Source: Pseudomonas mangiferae
GTDB taxonomy: Bacteria; Pseudomonadota; Gammaproteobacteria; Pseudomonadales; Pseudomonadaceae
DNA: 64,000 nucleotides
NCBI RefSeq assembly: GCF_007109405.1
Contig: NZ_VJOY01000015.1
Coordinates: forward strand, 19,482-83,481
Reading direction: 5' to 3'
This document shows, one piece after another, positions 37,510 through 46,642 of this stretch. The translations under genes were made by a program, and so were the position numbers. Within the stretch, counting starts at the first letter, position 1, and the number at the start of each line of letters is the position of its first letter. The notes under the pieces were generated by a model that saw nothing but the letters and a program-made list of their open reading frames with translations, was not told the origin of the DNA and searched no databases.

Positions 37510-38925
37510 TCAGATGCCCGCGTAGGCGGCGATGGCGGTGGCGATGGCGATGGCCAGGTGCGACGGGTTGCGCTTGATCGAGTACTGGGTCAGGTCCGGG
37601 TGGCTCTCGACGAAGCTGGTGTTGAACCGCCCGCTGCGGAATTCCGGGTCGCGGAGGATTTCCTGGTAGTACGGCGCGGTGGTCTTCACCCCCTGCACGC
37701 GCATGTCGTCCAGGGCCCGCAGGCCGCGATCCATGGCTTCTTCCCAGGTCAGCGCCCAGACGATCAGCTTCAGGCACATGGAGTCGTAGTACGGCGGGAT
37801 GGTGTAGCCGGTGTAGATCGCCGTGTCGGTGCGCACGCCGGGGCCGCCGGGGGCGTAGTAGCGGGTGATCTTGCCGAACGAAGGCAGGAAGTTGTTCTTC
37901 GGATCCTCGGCGTTGATGCGGAATTGCAGGGCATAGCCGCGGTACTGGATGTCCTCCTGCTTCACCGACAGCTCAAGACCAGAGGCGACGCGGATCTGCT
38001 CGCGGACGATGTCGATGCCGGTGATTTCCTCGGTGATGGTGTGTTCCACCTGGACCCGGGTGTTCATCTCCATGAAGTACACCTCGCCCTCGGCGAGCAG
38101 GAACTCCACGGTACCGGCATTCTCGTAGCCCACCGCCTTGGCGGCGCGCACCGCCAGGTCGCCGATGTAGGCGCGCTGCTCGGGGGTGAGCTGCGGGCTG
38201 GGGGCGATCTCGATGAGCTTCTGGTTGCGGCGCTGGATGGAGCAGTCGCGCTCGAACAGGTGCACGGTGTTGCCGTGACTGTCGGCGAGAATCTGCGCCT
38301 CGATGTGCTTGGGCTCGACGATGCACTTCTCCAGGAACACCTCGGCCGAGCCGAACGCCTTGGTGGCCTCGGAGATCACCCGCGGGTAGGCCTGCTCCAG
38401 GTCTTCGCGGCTGTTGCAGCGGCGGATACCGCGGCCGCCGCCGCCGGAGGTGGCCTTGAGCATCACCGGGTAACCGATGCGCTCGGCCTCCCGCAGGGCT
38501 TCCTCCAGGTCCGCCACGTTGCCTTCGGTGCCCGGGGTGCAGGGTACGCCGGCGGCGATCATGCTGCGGCGTGCCTCGGTCTTGTCGCCCATGCGGCGGA
38601 TCACCTCGGCCGAGGGGCCGATGAAGCGGATGCCGCGCTGGGCGCAGATGTCCGCCAGCTCGGCGTTCTCCGAGAGGAAACCGTAGCCGGGGTGCAGGGC
38701 GTCGCAGCCGGTTTCCACCGCCAGGTTCACCAGCTTGCGCGGGTTCAGGTAGCCGGCCAGGGGGTCGGCGCCGATGCTGTGGGCCTCGTCGGCGCGCTTC
38801 ACGTGCAGCGCATGGCGATCCGCCTCGGAATACACCGCCACCGAGCGGATGCCCATCTCGGCGCAGGCGCGCACGATGCGCACGGCGATCTCGCCGCGGT
38901 TGGCGATGAGGATTTTCTTGATCAC
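37510..38925 (-). CDS. pycA: pyruvate carboxylase subunit A (biotin carboxylase)
   Basis: 471 residues. Biotin carboxylase layout: N-terminal MIKKILIANRGEIAVRIVRA, ATP-grasp with KATSGGGGRGIRRC (~155-168), and FMEMNTRVQVEHTITEEITG (~285-305). It uses ATP and bicarbonate to carboxylate the biotin carried by PycB. First gene of the minus-strand pair; about 220 bases separate it from the divergent regulator PycR. The same three-gene arrangement is known from P. aeruginosa. Confidence 0.95.
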   Translation of the reverse strand: MIKKILIANRGEIAVRIVRACAEMGIRSVAVYSEADRHALHVKRADEAHSIGADPLAGYLNPRKLVNLAVETGCDALHPGYGFLSENAELADICAQRGIRFIGPSAEVIRRMGDKTEARRSMIAAGVPCTPGTEGNVADLEEALREAERIGYPVMLKATSGGGGRGIRRCNSREDLEQAYPRVISEATKAFGSAEVFLEKCIVEPKHIEAQILADSHGNTVHLFERDCSIQRRNQKLIEIAPSPQLTPEQRAYIGDLAVRAAKAVGYENAGTVEFLLAEGEVYFMEMNTRVQVEHTITEEITGIDIVREQIRVASGLELSVKQEDIQYRGYALQFRINAEDPKNNFLPSFGKITRYYAPGGPGVRTDTAIYTGYTIPPYYDSMCLKLIVWALTWEEAMDRGLRALDDMRVQGVKTTAPYYQEILRDPEFRSGRFNTSFVESHPDLTQYSIKRNPSHLAIAIATAIAAYAGI

Positions 38926-39145
38926 GCGTTCGTCCTCGAACCGTTGAACAGACGGACCGCTCCCGGCGGCCCGGCGAATGACCGTAACTGCGTCACGCGG
39001 TCACGGCTTTTACCCTACGCCGGATAGGGGAATCAGTGAAAATCAATAATTGTTGGGCCAGGTATTAGCTTGAGCTTATGCACGCATGGGCGACGTATCA
39101 GTCAGGCGCTACACTGGCGACCGCCCCCAGCACCGGAGTCCCTGG

Positions 39146-40087
39146 ATGCGTCGCTCCCTGATGCGCATCACCCTGCGCCAGTTGCAGGTCTTTCGCGCGG
39201 TCTGCGCCCAGCAGTCCTACAGCCGCGCCGCCGAAGAGATGGCCCTCACCCAGCCGGCGGTGAGCCTGCAGATCCGCCAGCTGGAGGAGCTGGTGGGCCA
39301 GCCGCTCTTCGATTACGTGGGCAAGAAGCTCTACCGCACCGAGGTGGCGGAGCTGCTGCTGCAGGCCAGCGAGGACATCTTCCAGCGCCTGCAGAGTCTG
39401 GACATGCAGCTGTCCGACCTGCAGGGCTCGCTGCAGGGCCAGTTGCGCCTGGCGGTGGAGTCCAGTGCGAAGTACCTCACGCCGCACCTGTTCGCCGCGT
39501 TCCGCCAGCAGCACCCGGAGGTCAGCCTGCACCTGACGGTGGCCAACCGCGGGCAGATCGTGAAGCGCCTGGGGGACAACCGCGACGACCTGGTGATCAT
39601 GTCCCTGGTGCCGCCGGACATGGCCCTGGAGTTCCTGCCGTTCCTCAACTACCCCATCGTCGCCGTGGCGCCGCCGGACCACCCCCTGGTCCGCGCCGCG
39701 CGTCTGTCCCTGCGGGACCTGGGGGCCTACCCGCTGCTGGTGCGGGAGCCGGGCTCGGGTACGCGCAAGGCCTGCGAGGAATACTTCCAGCAGAAGCGCG
39801 CCCATTTTCCCCAGGTCCAGGAGTGCTCGTCCTCGGAAGCCCAGCGCGAGGCGGTGGTGGCCGGTCTGGGCCTGGCCCTGCTGCCACGCCACGCGGTGCG
39901 CAGTGAGGTGGCCGAGGGCAGCCTGGTGGAGCTGGCGGTGGAGGAGCTGCCGCTGTTCCGCAGCTGGTGCGTGGTGCACCCACGGGGCAAACGGCTGACC
40001 CCGGTGGCCGAGGCGTTCTTCGCCTTCATTCGCGAAGAACGCCACCTGATCGGCGCACTGGCCGAGCGTTTCGAGCAACGGCGCTGA
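39146..40087 (+). CDS. pycR: LysR-family regulator PycR
   Basis: 313 residues from ATG 39146 with GGAG 8 bases upstream; ATG 39161 is a close alternative. It has an N-terminal helix-turn-helix (FRAVCAQQSYSRAAEEMALT, QPAVSLQIRQLEELVGQPLF) and a CysB/CbbR-like effector domain (SGTRKACEEYFQQ). Divergent from pycA-pycB and presumably controls them; in P. aeruginosa the gene in this place is called PycR. The shared upstream region has an AT-rich section (39035-39080, TTAGCTTGAGCTTA) that is a candidate operator. Confidence 0.88.
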   Translation: MRRSLMRITLRQLQVFRAVCAQQSYSRAAEEMALTQPAVSLQIRQLEELVGQPLFDYVGKKLYRTEVAELLLQASEDIFQRLQSLDMQLSDLQGSLQGQLRLAVESSAKYLTPHLFAAFRQQHPEVSLHLTVANRGQIVKRLGDNRDDLVIMSLVPPDMALEFLPFLNYPIVAVAPPDHPLVRAARLSLRDLGAYPLLVREPGSGTRKACEEYFQQKRAHFPQVQECSSSEAQREAVVAGLGLALLPRHAVRSEVAEGSLVELAVEELPLFRSWCVVHPRGKRLTPVAEAFFAFIREERHLIGALAERFEQRR

Positions 40088-40156
40088 GAGAGACAGCCCG
40101 CGCGTTCGCGCCGGAACTGTCCCCGGAACGCCACCCCGGTGGTAGGCTCGCTGCGG

Positions 40157-40166
40157 TCGTATATGA
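40157..40166. promoter_or_regulatory. candidate GntR operator, TCGTATATGA
   Basis: Nine of ten bases match the perfect palindrome TCGTATACGA found before the hydroxyproline deaminase gene. It lies 30 bases upstream of the preferred GTG start of the GntR gene, in line with autoregulation. If the ATG at 40163 were the start, the site would overlap it. Confidence 0.5.
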
Positions 40167-40195
40167 TATCCACTTTCCCCACCGAGGCCGTCCGC

Positions 40196-40876
40196 GTGCC
40201 CCTGTCCCGCTTCAACCCGCCCAATCTCGGCCTCGCCCCGTCCGCCTCGGAGATCATCGCCAAGCACCTGCGCGAGGCCATCGTCGCCGGGCAGTTCGCC
40301 GAGGACGAGCCGATCCGCCAGGACGACATCGCCCGCCTGTTCAACGTCAGCAAGATTCCCGTGCGCGAGGCCCTCAAGCGCCTGGAGGCGGAAGGGCTGG
40401 TGGTGTTCCAGCGCAACAAGGGCGCGGTGGTGACCCGTATCTCCGAGCCGGAGCTGGCGCAGATGTTCGAGGTGCGGGTGCTGCTGGAAGTGCAGGCGAT
40501 TCGCCTGGCGATCCCCAACATGAGCGCGGCCACCTTCGCCCGCGCCGAGGGCATCTGCGAGGAGTTCATCGGCGAGGAGGACGTGGGGCGCTGGGCCGAG
40601 CTGAACTGGGAGTTGCACACCTGCCTCTACGAGCCGGCCCAGCGGCCGTTCCTGCTGGGCCTGATCCGCTCCATCCACGACAAGCTGGAGCGCTACCTGC
40701 GCCTGCAGATGAGCCTGTCGGAAGGCAAGGCGCGGGCCGACCATGAGCACCGCGACATCCTCGACGCCTGCCGCGCCGGCGACGCCGACCGCGCCGCGGC
40801 GCTGATCGAGGATCACATCGTCGGCGTCTGCCGCACCCTCTACGAGCACCTGCCGAACCGGCCCGCGGCCGGCTGA
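40196..40876 (+). CDS. GntR/FCD-family regulator of the hydroxyproline island
   Basis: 226 residues from GTG 40196, chosen because GAGG lies 8 bases upstream and this leaves the candidate operator in the promoter; ATG 40163 is in frame without a well-placed SD. It has an N-terminal winged helix ([40 protein letters not shown]) and a C-terminal FCD ligand domain with a metal-binding-type His/Asp pattern ([27 protein letters not shown]). It starts the island, 175 bases before the epimerase gene. Palindromes like the one at its own promoter also precede the transport operon and the deaminase gene, so it is the likely repressor of all three. Confidence 0.88.
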   Translation: MPLSRFNPPNLGLAPSASEIIAKHLREAIVAGQFAEDEPIRQDDIARLFNVSKIPVREALKRLEAEGLVVFQRNKGAVVTRISEPELAQMFEVRVLLEVQAIRLAIPNMSAATFARAEGICEEFIGEEDVGRWAELNWELHTCLYEPAQRPFLLGLIRSIHDKLERYLRLQMSLSEGKARADHEHRDILDACRAGDADRAAALIEDHIVGVCRTLYEHLPNRPAAG

Positions 40877-41051
40877 GCCCCGAGCACCGCCCACCGCAGT
40901 CCCCGCCGGCCGCCTCGCGTACCGGGGCGCCGCCGTGCCTGCCGCGCCCTGCCGTTGTGCCGATTTCGTCTCGCGGCCGGCCGAAACGCATCAAGCCGCT
41001 GCCCGCGCGAACCGCCACCCTTGGCCCATCCTTTCCCGCGCAGGCCGACCC

Positions 41052-41987
41052 ATGAAACGCATCCGTGTCCTCGATTCCCATACCGGTGGCGAGCCCACCC
41101 GCCTGGTGCTGGACGGCTTTCCCGACCTGGGCCAGGGCAGCATGGCCGAACGCCGCCAGCGGCTCGCCGAGCAGCACGATGCCTGGCGCGCCGCCACCGT
41201 CCTGGAGCCCCGCGGCAGCGACGTGCTGGTGGGCGCGCTGCTCTGCGAGCCGGTGGACCCGCAGGCCTGCGCCGGGGTGATCTTCTTCAACAACACCGGC
41301 TACCTGGGCATGTGCGGCCACGGCACCATCGGCCTGGTGGTGTCCCTGGCCCACCTGGGGCGCATCGGCCCCGGCGTGCACCGCATCGAGACGCCGGTGG
41401 GGACCGTGGAGGCGACCCTGCACGACGACCGCTCGGTGAGCGTGCGCAACGTGCCGGCCTACCGCTACCGCAAGGCGGTCGGCGTGGAAGTGCCGGGCCA
41501 CGGCACGGTCGTGGGCGACATCGCCTGGGGCGGCAACTGGTTCTTCCTGGTCAGCGACCACGGCCTGCCGGTGGCCGGCGACAACCTGGAGGCCCTCACC
41601 GCTTATACGGTGGCGGTGCAGCAGGCCCTGGACGAGCAGGGCATCCGCGGCGAGGACGGCGGGCTGATCGACCACATCGAGCTGTTCGCCGACGACGCCG
41701 AGGCGGACAGCCGCAACTTCGTGCTGTGCCCGGGCAAGGCCTACGACCGCTCCCCCTGCGGCACCGGCACCAGCGCCAAGCTGGCCTGCCTGGCGGCCGA
41801 CGGCACGCTGCAGCCGGGCCAGCTGTGGCGCCAGGCCAGCGTGATCGGCAGCCAGTTCGAGGGCCACTACGAGCCCGCCGAGGGCGGCCGCATCATCCCC
41901 ACGATCCGCGGCACCGCCCACCTCAGCGCCGAGGCCACCCTGCTGCTGGACGAGGACGATCCCTTCGCCTGGGGCATCCGCCCGTGA
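41052..41987 (+). CDS. lhpA: 4-hydroxyproline 2-epimerase
   Basis: 311 residues from ATG 41052. Proline racemase superfamily with both catalytic cysteines: C88 in [12 protein letters not shown] and C236 in [11 protein letters not shown]. The Cys/Cys pair and the neighbouring dehydrogenase genes indicate trans-4-hydroxy-L-proline to cis-4-hydroxy-D-proline conversion rather than proline racemisation. The stop overlaps the GTG of the next gene (GTGA), as does each later junction in this four-gene set. Confidence 0.93.
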   Translation: MKRIRVLDSHTGGEPTRLVLDGFPDLGQGSMAERRQRLAEQHDAWRAATVLEPRGSDVLVGALLCEPVDPQACAGVIFFNNTGYLGMCGHGTIGLVVSLAHLGRIGPGVHRIETPVGTVEATLHDDRSVSVRNVPAYRYRKAVGVEVPGHGTVVGDIAWGGNWFFLVSDHGLPVAGDNLEALTAYTVAVQQALDEQGIRGEDGGLIDHIELFADDAEADSRNFVLCPGKAYDRSPCGTGTSAKLACLAADGTLQPGQLWRQASVIGSQFEGHYEPAEGGRIIPTIRGTAHLSAEATLLLDEDDPFAWGIRP

Positions 41988-43129
41988 GCCCGGCGCAGGC
42001 GCGGGCCGACGTCATCGTCGTCGGCGCCGGCATCGTCGGCAGCGCCTGCGCCCATGAGCTGGCCCGGCGCGGCCTGGACGTGCTGGTGCTGGACGACCGC
42101 CGCGGCGGCGCCACCGCCGTGGGCATGGGCCACCTGGTGGCGATGGACGACAACCCGGCGGAACTGGCCCTGAGCGCCTGGTCCCTGGAGCTGTGGCGGC
42201 ACCTGGCGCCGGACCTGGACGACGCCAGCGCCTACCGCAACTGCGGCACCCTCTGGCTGGCCGCCGACGACGTGGAAATGGCCGCCGCCGACGCCAAGCG
42301 CGCCACCCTCGCCGCCCACGGGCTGGACTGCCAGCTGCTGGGCGCCCGCGCCCTGGCAACCGCGGAACCGGCCCTGCGCGATGGCCTGCACGGCGCCCTG
42401 CGGGTGGCCGGCGACGGCATCCTCTACGCCCCCAACGCCGCGGAATGGCTGCTGGCCAAGGGCGGCGCGCGGATCATCCGCCACGCGGCGCAGGTCGTGC
42501 AGGTCTGCGGCAACCTGGTGCGCCTGGCCGACGAGCGCTGGCTGCGGGCCGACGCGGTGGTCCTGGCCAACGGCATCCACGCCGCGGACCTCTGCCCGGA
42601 CCTGCCGCTGCGGCCGAAGAAGGGCCACCTGCTGATCACCGACCGCTACCCCGGGCGCATCCATCACCAGTTGGTGGAGCTGGGCTACGTCACCAGCGCC
42701 CACGCCAGCGAGGGCACCTCGGTGGCCTTCAACGCCCAGCCGCGGCCCACCGGGCAGATCTTCCTCGGCTCCTCGCGGCAGTTCGACACCCTCGACCGAC
42801 GCGTCGAGGGCCCGGTGCTGGCGCGCATGCTGCGCCGCGCCCTGGACTACCTGCCGGGCCTGGCCGGGCTCAACGCCATCCGCAGCTGGACCGGCTTCCG
42901 CGCCGCCAGCCCGGACGGCCTGCCGCTGCTGGGGCCGCACCCAGGGCAGCCGGGGCTATGGCTGGCGGTGGGCCACGAGGGCCTGGGCGTCACCACCGCG
43001 CCGGCCAGCGCCCGGCTGCTGGCGGCGCAGCTGTTCGACGAGCGTCCCCCCATCGATCCCACCCCCTACCAGCCGCAGCGCTTCCCCCTGGCGCAGTCCG
43101 CCGTGCCCGCCCAGGAGGCCCGCCCATGA
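41984..43129 (+). CDS. D-hydroxyproline dehydrogenase, DAO-type FAD subunit
   Basis: 381 residues from GTG 41984, overlapping lhpA by 4 bases. FAD/DAO fold with dinucleotide motif [20 protein letters not shown] (~9-28) and a C-terminal [20 protein letters not shown]. It resembles the D-amino-acid-oxidising subunit (LhpB-like) of bacterial D-hydroxyproline dehydrogenase. It should oxidise cis-4-hydroxy-D-proline to 1-pyrroline-4-hydroxy-2-carboxylate, passing electrons through the Fe-S and second flavin subunits encoded next. Cytoplasmic, perhaps membrane-associated. Confidence 0.87.
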   Translation: MSPAQARADVIVVGAGIVGSACAHELARRGLDVLVLDDRRGGATAVGMGHLVAMDDNPAELALSAWSLELWRHLAPDLDDASAYRNCGTLWLAADDVEMAAADAKRATLAAHGLDCQLLGARALATAEPALRDGLHGALRVAGDGILYAPNAAEWLLAKGGARIIRHAAQVVQVCGNLVRLADERWLRADAVVLANGIHAADLCPDLPLRPKKGHLLITDRYPGRIHHQLVELGYVTSAHASEGTSVAFNAQPRPTGQIFLGSSRQFDTLDRRVEGPVLARMLRRALDYLPGLAGLNAIRSWTGFRAASPDGLPLLGPHPGQPGLWLAVGHEGLGVTTAPASARLLAAQLFDERPPIDPTPYQPQRFPLAQSAVPAQEARP

Positions 43130-43362
43130 TCGACGTCCACCTCGACGGCCGCCCCTTGCGGGTCGCCCCCGGCACCACCGTGGCCGCGGCCCTCTGCCTG
43201 GGCGGCGACGGCAGCAGCCGCACCTCGGTGGGCGGCCAGCGCCGCGCACCGTTCTGCGGCATGGGTGTCTGCCAGGAATGCCGGGTGGAAATCGACGGCC
43301 AGCGCCGCCTGGCCTGTCAGACCCTGTGCCAGCCCGGCATGCGCGTGGAGACCCGGCCATGA
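43126..43362 (+). CDS. D-hydroxyproline dehydrogenase, small [2Fe-2S] subunit
   Basis: 78 residues. A ferredoxin-like (2Fe-2S) domain with the cysteine pattern FCGMGVCQECRV and, near the end, LACQTLC. Overlaps both neighbours by 4 bases (ATGA), which argues for a fixed subunit ratio. It corresponds to the small LhpF-type subunit that links the two flavoproteins. SD AGGAGG lies 8 bases before the ATG. Confidence 0.88.
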   Translation: MIDVHLDGRPLRVAPGTTVAAALCLGGDGSSRTSVGGQRRAPFCGMGVCQECRVEIDGQRRLACQTLCQPGMRVETRP

Positions 43363-44606
43363 GCGAGCACTACGACCTGCTGATCGTCGGCGCCGGCCCG
43401 GCGGGCATGGCCGCGGCCCTGGCGGCCGCGCCCAGCGGCGCGCGCATCGCCCTGCTGGACGACAACCCGGTGCCCGGCGGGCAGATCTGGCGCGACGGCC
43501 CCGGGGCGCACCTGCCGCCCCTGGCGCGGCGCCTGCGCGACGGCCTGGAGCGGCACGCCATCCCGGTGTGGAGCGGCACCCGGGTGGTGGCCGCCGCCGG
43601 TCCCCAGGCGCTGCTGCTGGAAGACCCGACCCGCGGCTGGCGGGTGCGCTACGACCGCCTGATCCTCTGCACCGGCGCCCGGGAGCGGCTGCTGCCGTTC
43701 CCCGGCTGGACCCTGCCGGGGGTCACCGGCGCCGGTGGCCTGCAGGCCTTGATCAAGGGCGGCCTGCCGGTGGCCGGCGAGCGCCTGGTGATCGCCGGCA
43801 GCGGCCCGCTGCTGCTGGCCAGCGCGGCCACCGCCCGTGCCGCCGGCGCGCACCTGCTGCGCATCGCCGAGCAGGCGCCCCTCGCTGCCCTGGCCCGCTT
43901 CACCGCGGGCCTGCCGCGCTGGCCGGGCAAGGCCCTGCAGGCGGCGCGGCTGTTCGATCACCGCTACCGCGCCGGCAGCCATGTGCTGGAAGCCCTGGGG
44001 GACGACCGCCTGGAAGGCGTGCGCCTGTGGCAGGACGGCAGCACCGTGGAACTGGCCTGCGAGCGCCTGGCCTGCGGCTTCGGCCTGGTGCCCAACACCC
44101 AGCTGGCCGAGGCCCTGGAATGCGCGCTGCGGGACGACGCGGTGGCGGTGGACGACTGGCAGGCCACCTCCCGCCCCCACCACTACGCCGCCGGCGAATG
44201 CACCGGCTTCGGCGGCAGCGAGCTGGCCCTGGTGGAAGGCGCCATCGCCGGCCACGCGGCCGTGGGCGAGCAGACGCAGGCGCGCCGGCTGTTCCCGCGC
44301 CGGCAGCGCTGGCAGCGCTTCGCCGACGCCCTGGCCCGGGACTTCGCCCTGGACCCGCGGCTGAAGACCCTGGCGCGACCGGACACCCTGGTGTGCCGCT
44401 GCGAAGACGTGCCCTACGCCGCCCTGGCCGGGCGTGACGGCTGGACCGATGCCAAGCTGGTCAGCCGCTGCGGCATGGGCGCCTGCCAGGGGCGCATCTG
44501 CGGCGGCGCGGCCCGCGTGCTGTTCGGCTGGACCCCGCCGGCGCCGCGCCCGCCGCTGTCGCCGGCGCGCATCGAGACCCTGCTGTGCCTGGAGGACGAG
44601 GCCTGA
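43359..44606 (+). CDS. D-hydroxyproline dehydrogenase, NAD(P)/FAD-type subunit
   Basis: 415 residues. N-terminal FAD motif YDLLIVGAGPAGMAAALAAA, a second Rossmann region near LVIAGSGPLLLASAATARAA, and a C-terminal BFD-like Fe-S part (LVCRCEDVPYAAL, KLVSRCGMGACQGRICGG). This is the LhpE/HcnB-like large subunit. With the DAO subunit and the small ferredoxin it makes the three-part dehydrogenase. The AraC-type gene follows 100 bases later on the same strand. Confidence 0.87.
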   Translation: MSEHYDLLIVGAGPAGMAAALAAAPSGARIALLDDNPVPGGQIWRDGPGAHLPPLARRLRDGLERHAIPVWSGTRVVAAAGPQALLLEDPTRGWRVRYDRLILCTGARERLLPFPGWTLPGVTGAGGLQALIKGGLPVAGERLVIAGSGPLLLASAATARAAGAHLLRIAEQAPLAALARFTAGLPRWPGKALQAARLFDHRYRAGSHVLEALGDDRLEGVRLWQDGSTVELACERLACGFGLVPNTQLAEALECALRDDAVAVDDWQATSRPHHYAAGECTGFGGSELALVEGAIAGHAAVGEQTQARRLFPRRQRWQRFADALARDFALDPRLKTLARPDTLVCRCEDVPYAALAGRDGWTDAKLVSRCGMGACQGRICGGAARVLFGWTPPAPRPPLSPARIETLLCLEDEA

Positions 44607-44706
44607 GGAGCGGCCGCTGCGGCGGCCGACCGTGGCCCTGAGCGCTGGCACATCGGCAGCGGGCTTGTCACACTGCGGCCCCCGCATCCGTGGCAGGCTC
44701 CCGGCC

Positions 44707-45456
44707 GTGATCGCTCCGCTGCTCGACTCCGCTCACGAAGACCTCGCGCACCTGCTGGCCCATCTGCAGCAGGTGGCGCCGCTGCTGGACGCAATGCCGG
44801 GGGTGGTGTTCTTCGTCAAGGACCCCCAGGCGCGCTACGTGATGGTCAACCGCACCCTGGCCCAGCGCTGCGGGGTGAAGGCTCCCGCGGCGCTGCTGGG
44901 CAGAACCGCCGAGGAGGTCTTCCCGTCGCGCTTCGGCCCGCTCTACACCGAGCAGGACCGCCGGGTGCTGGAGGGCGCGCACCTGGCGGACCAGCTGGAG
45001 CTGCACCTCTACCCCGGGCGCCAGGCCGGCTGGTGCCTGACCCACAAGCTGCCGCTGCGGGATGCCGGCGGGGCCATCGTCGGCATGGCCGGCATTTCCC
45101 ACGACCTGCCGGGCGCCCAGTCCAGCCACCCGGCCTACCGGCAGCTGGCGGCGGTGGACGCCCACATCCGCCAGCACTACGCTCGGGCCATCAGCCTGGC
45201 GGAGCTGACCGCCATCGCCGGGCTTTCGGTGGCGCAGCTGGAGCGCCACTGCAAGCGCATCTTCCAGCTCACCCCGCGGCAGATGATCCACAAGGCCCGG
45301 CTGGGCGCGGCGTCCCAGCTGCTGGCGGAGGAGACGCTGCCCATCACCGAGATCGCCCTGCGCTGCGGCTACACCGACCACAGCGCCTTCAGCCGGCAGT
45401 TCAAGGCGCTCACCGGGCTCTCCCCCAGCCAGTACCGCGAGACCCGCCGCGGGTAG
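44707..45456 (+). CDS. PAS-AraC regulator of the hydroxyproline island
   Basis: 249 residues from GTG 44707. A PAS-like domain at ~25-130 (LLDAMPGVVFFVKDPQARYV, LPLRDAGGAIVGMAGISHD) joins an AraC/XylS DNA-binding domain at ~150-248 (ISLAELTAIAGLSVAQLERH, EIALRCGYTDHSAFSRQFKA). In P. aeruginosa the hydroxyproline cluster is activated by an AraC-type protein, LhpR; this is the positional counterpart, though the PAS sensor should be compared. It lies upstream of the transport operon. The longer frame from 44434 overlaps the dehydrogenase gene and is a shadow. Confidence 0.87.
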   Translation: MIAPLLDSAHEDLAHLLAHLQQVAPLLDAMPGVVFFVKDPQARYVMVNRTLAQRCGVKAPAALLGRTAEEVFPSRFGPLYTEQDRRVLEGAHLADQLELHLYPGRQAGWCLTHKLPLRDAGGAIVGMAGISHDLPGAQSSHPAYRQLAAVDAHIRQHYARAISLAELTAIAGLSVAQLERHCKRIFQLTPRQMIHKARLGAASQLLAEETLPITEIALRCGYTDHSAFSRQFKALTGLSPSQYRETRRG

Positions 45457-45692
45457 CGCCGGCGCGCTCCCGACCGCGCGCCGCGTGAGCGGGCAGGTCG
45501 TAACGCCGCTGCTCCCTTTTGTAGCACCCCGGTGTTCCCGCGCTTTCCCGGAAGGCATCGCCGACCGCCGCCCTCTTCCTCCCCATCGCGGTCCAGCAGC
45601 GCCAACCGACTGAAAAGAAACGGGTTTGCGATTTTCTTCCGCGTGCCGTCGCCAAGACGCCACAAGCCGGCACACGCCTTGCAAAACGAATA

Positions 45693-45702
45693 ACGTATAC
45701 GA
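45693..45702. promoter_or_regulatory. candidate GntR operator, ACGTATACGA
   Basis: Contains the palindrome CGTATACG and continues GAAATAT, nearly the same as the site at 51656 (CGTATACGAAATAC). It lies 41 bases upstream of the transporter binding-protein ATG in the AT-richer part of the 286-base intergenic region. Confidence 0.6.
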
Positions 45703-45742
45703 AATATCAGATGTCTCACCGCTTCCTAGCCACGAGGTCTTC

Positions 45743-46555
45743 ATGAACACGAAAACCCTTGCCGTAGCCCTGAGCGCCGTACTGACCACCTCCCTGGCGA
45801 ACCTGGCCCAGGCGGACAAGCTCGACGACATCATCGAATCCGGAAAACTGCGCTGCGCGGTGACCCTGGACTTCCCGCCCATGGGCTTCCGCGACGACAA
45901 GAACGCCCCCGCCGGCTTCGACGTCGACTACTGCAACGACCTGGCGAAGGTCCTCGGGGTCGACGCCGAAGTGGTGGAAACGCCCTTCCCCGACCGCATC
46001 CCCGCCCTGGTTTCCGGCCGCGCCGACGTGATCGTCGCCTCCACCTCCGACACCCTGGAACGGGCCAAGACCGTGGGCCTCACCGTGCCCTACTTCGCCT
46101 TCCAGATGGTGGTGCTGACCCGCGAGGACACCGGCATCAACGGCTTCGACGACCTCAAGGGCCGCCCGGTGGGCAACACCAGCGGCACCTATGAGGCGAT
46201 CGCCCTGGAGAAGGACGTGAAGCGCTGGGGGAACGGCAGCTTCCGCGCCTACCAGAGCCAGAACGACACCATCCTGGCGGTCACCCAAGGCCACATCGAC
46301 GCCACCGTGGTGACCAACACCGTGGCCGCCGCCACCCTCAAGTCCGGCAAGTACAAGGGCCTGAAGATCGCCGGCAACGCGCCCTACGTCATCGACTACG
46401 TGTCCCTGGCGGGCAAGCGCACCGAGTACGGCCTGCTCAACTACCTGAACCTGTTCGTCAACCAGCAGGTGCGCTCTGGCCGCTACGCCGAGCTGTACGA
46501 GAAGTGGGTGGGCGGCGAGCCGATCAACCTCACCGTGCCCGGCGTGTACTACTGA
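45743..46555 (+). CDS. ABC transporter substrate-binding protein, amino-acid type
   Basis: 270 residues from ATG 45743 with GAGG 5 bases upstream. Signal peptide MNTKTLAVALSAVLTTSLANLAQA. Family 3 binding protein: KLRCAVTLDFPPMGFRDDKN, GFDVDYCNDLAKVLGVDAE, RADVIVASTSDTLERAKTVG. It should bind hydroxyproline or related imino acids in the periplasm, given its place in the island. First gene of a six-gene transcript through the racemase-family gene. Confidence 0.92.
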   Translation: MNTKTLAVALSAVLTTSLANLAQADKLDDIIESGKLRCAVTLDFPPMGFRDDKNAPAGFDVDYCNDLAKVLGVDAEVVETPFPDRIPALVSGRADVIVASTSDTLERAKTVGLTVPYFAFQMVVLTREDTGINGFDDLKGRPVGNTSGTYEAIALEKDVKRWGNGSFRAYQSQNDTILAVTQGHIDATVVTNTVAAATLKSGKYKGLKIAGNAPYVIDYVSLAGKRTEYGLLNYLNLFVNQQVRSGRYAELYEKWVGGEPINLTVPGVYY

Positions 46556-46642
46556 GCCTCGCCGGCGGCGCCCGCCGCCGGAACCCAACCCGGTTCGCCC
46601 GGCCGCCCGGCGCGGGCCGGGTCTCCCAATCGAGAGTCCACG

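Noticed and set aside
36739..39027. 762-codon plus-strand ORF
   Set aside because: Antisense shadow of pycA-pycB, with no domain and compositional bias of a mirrored high-GC gene.
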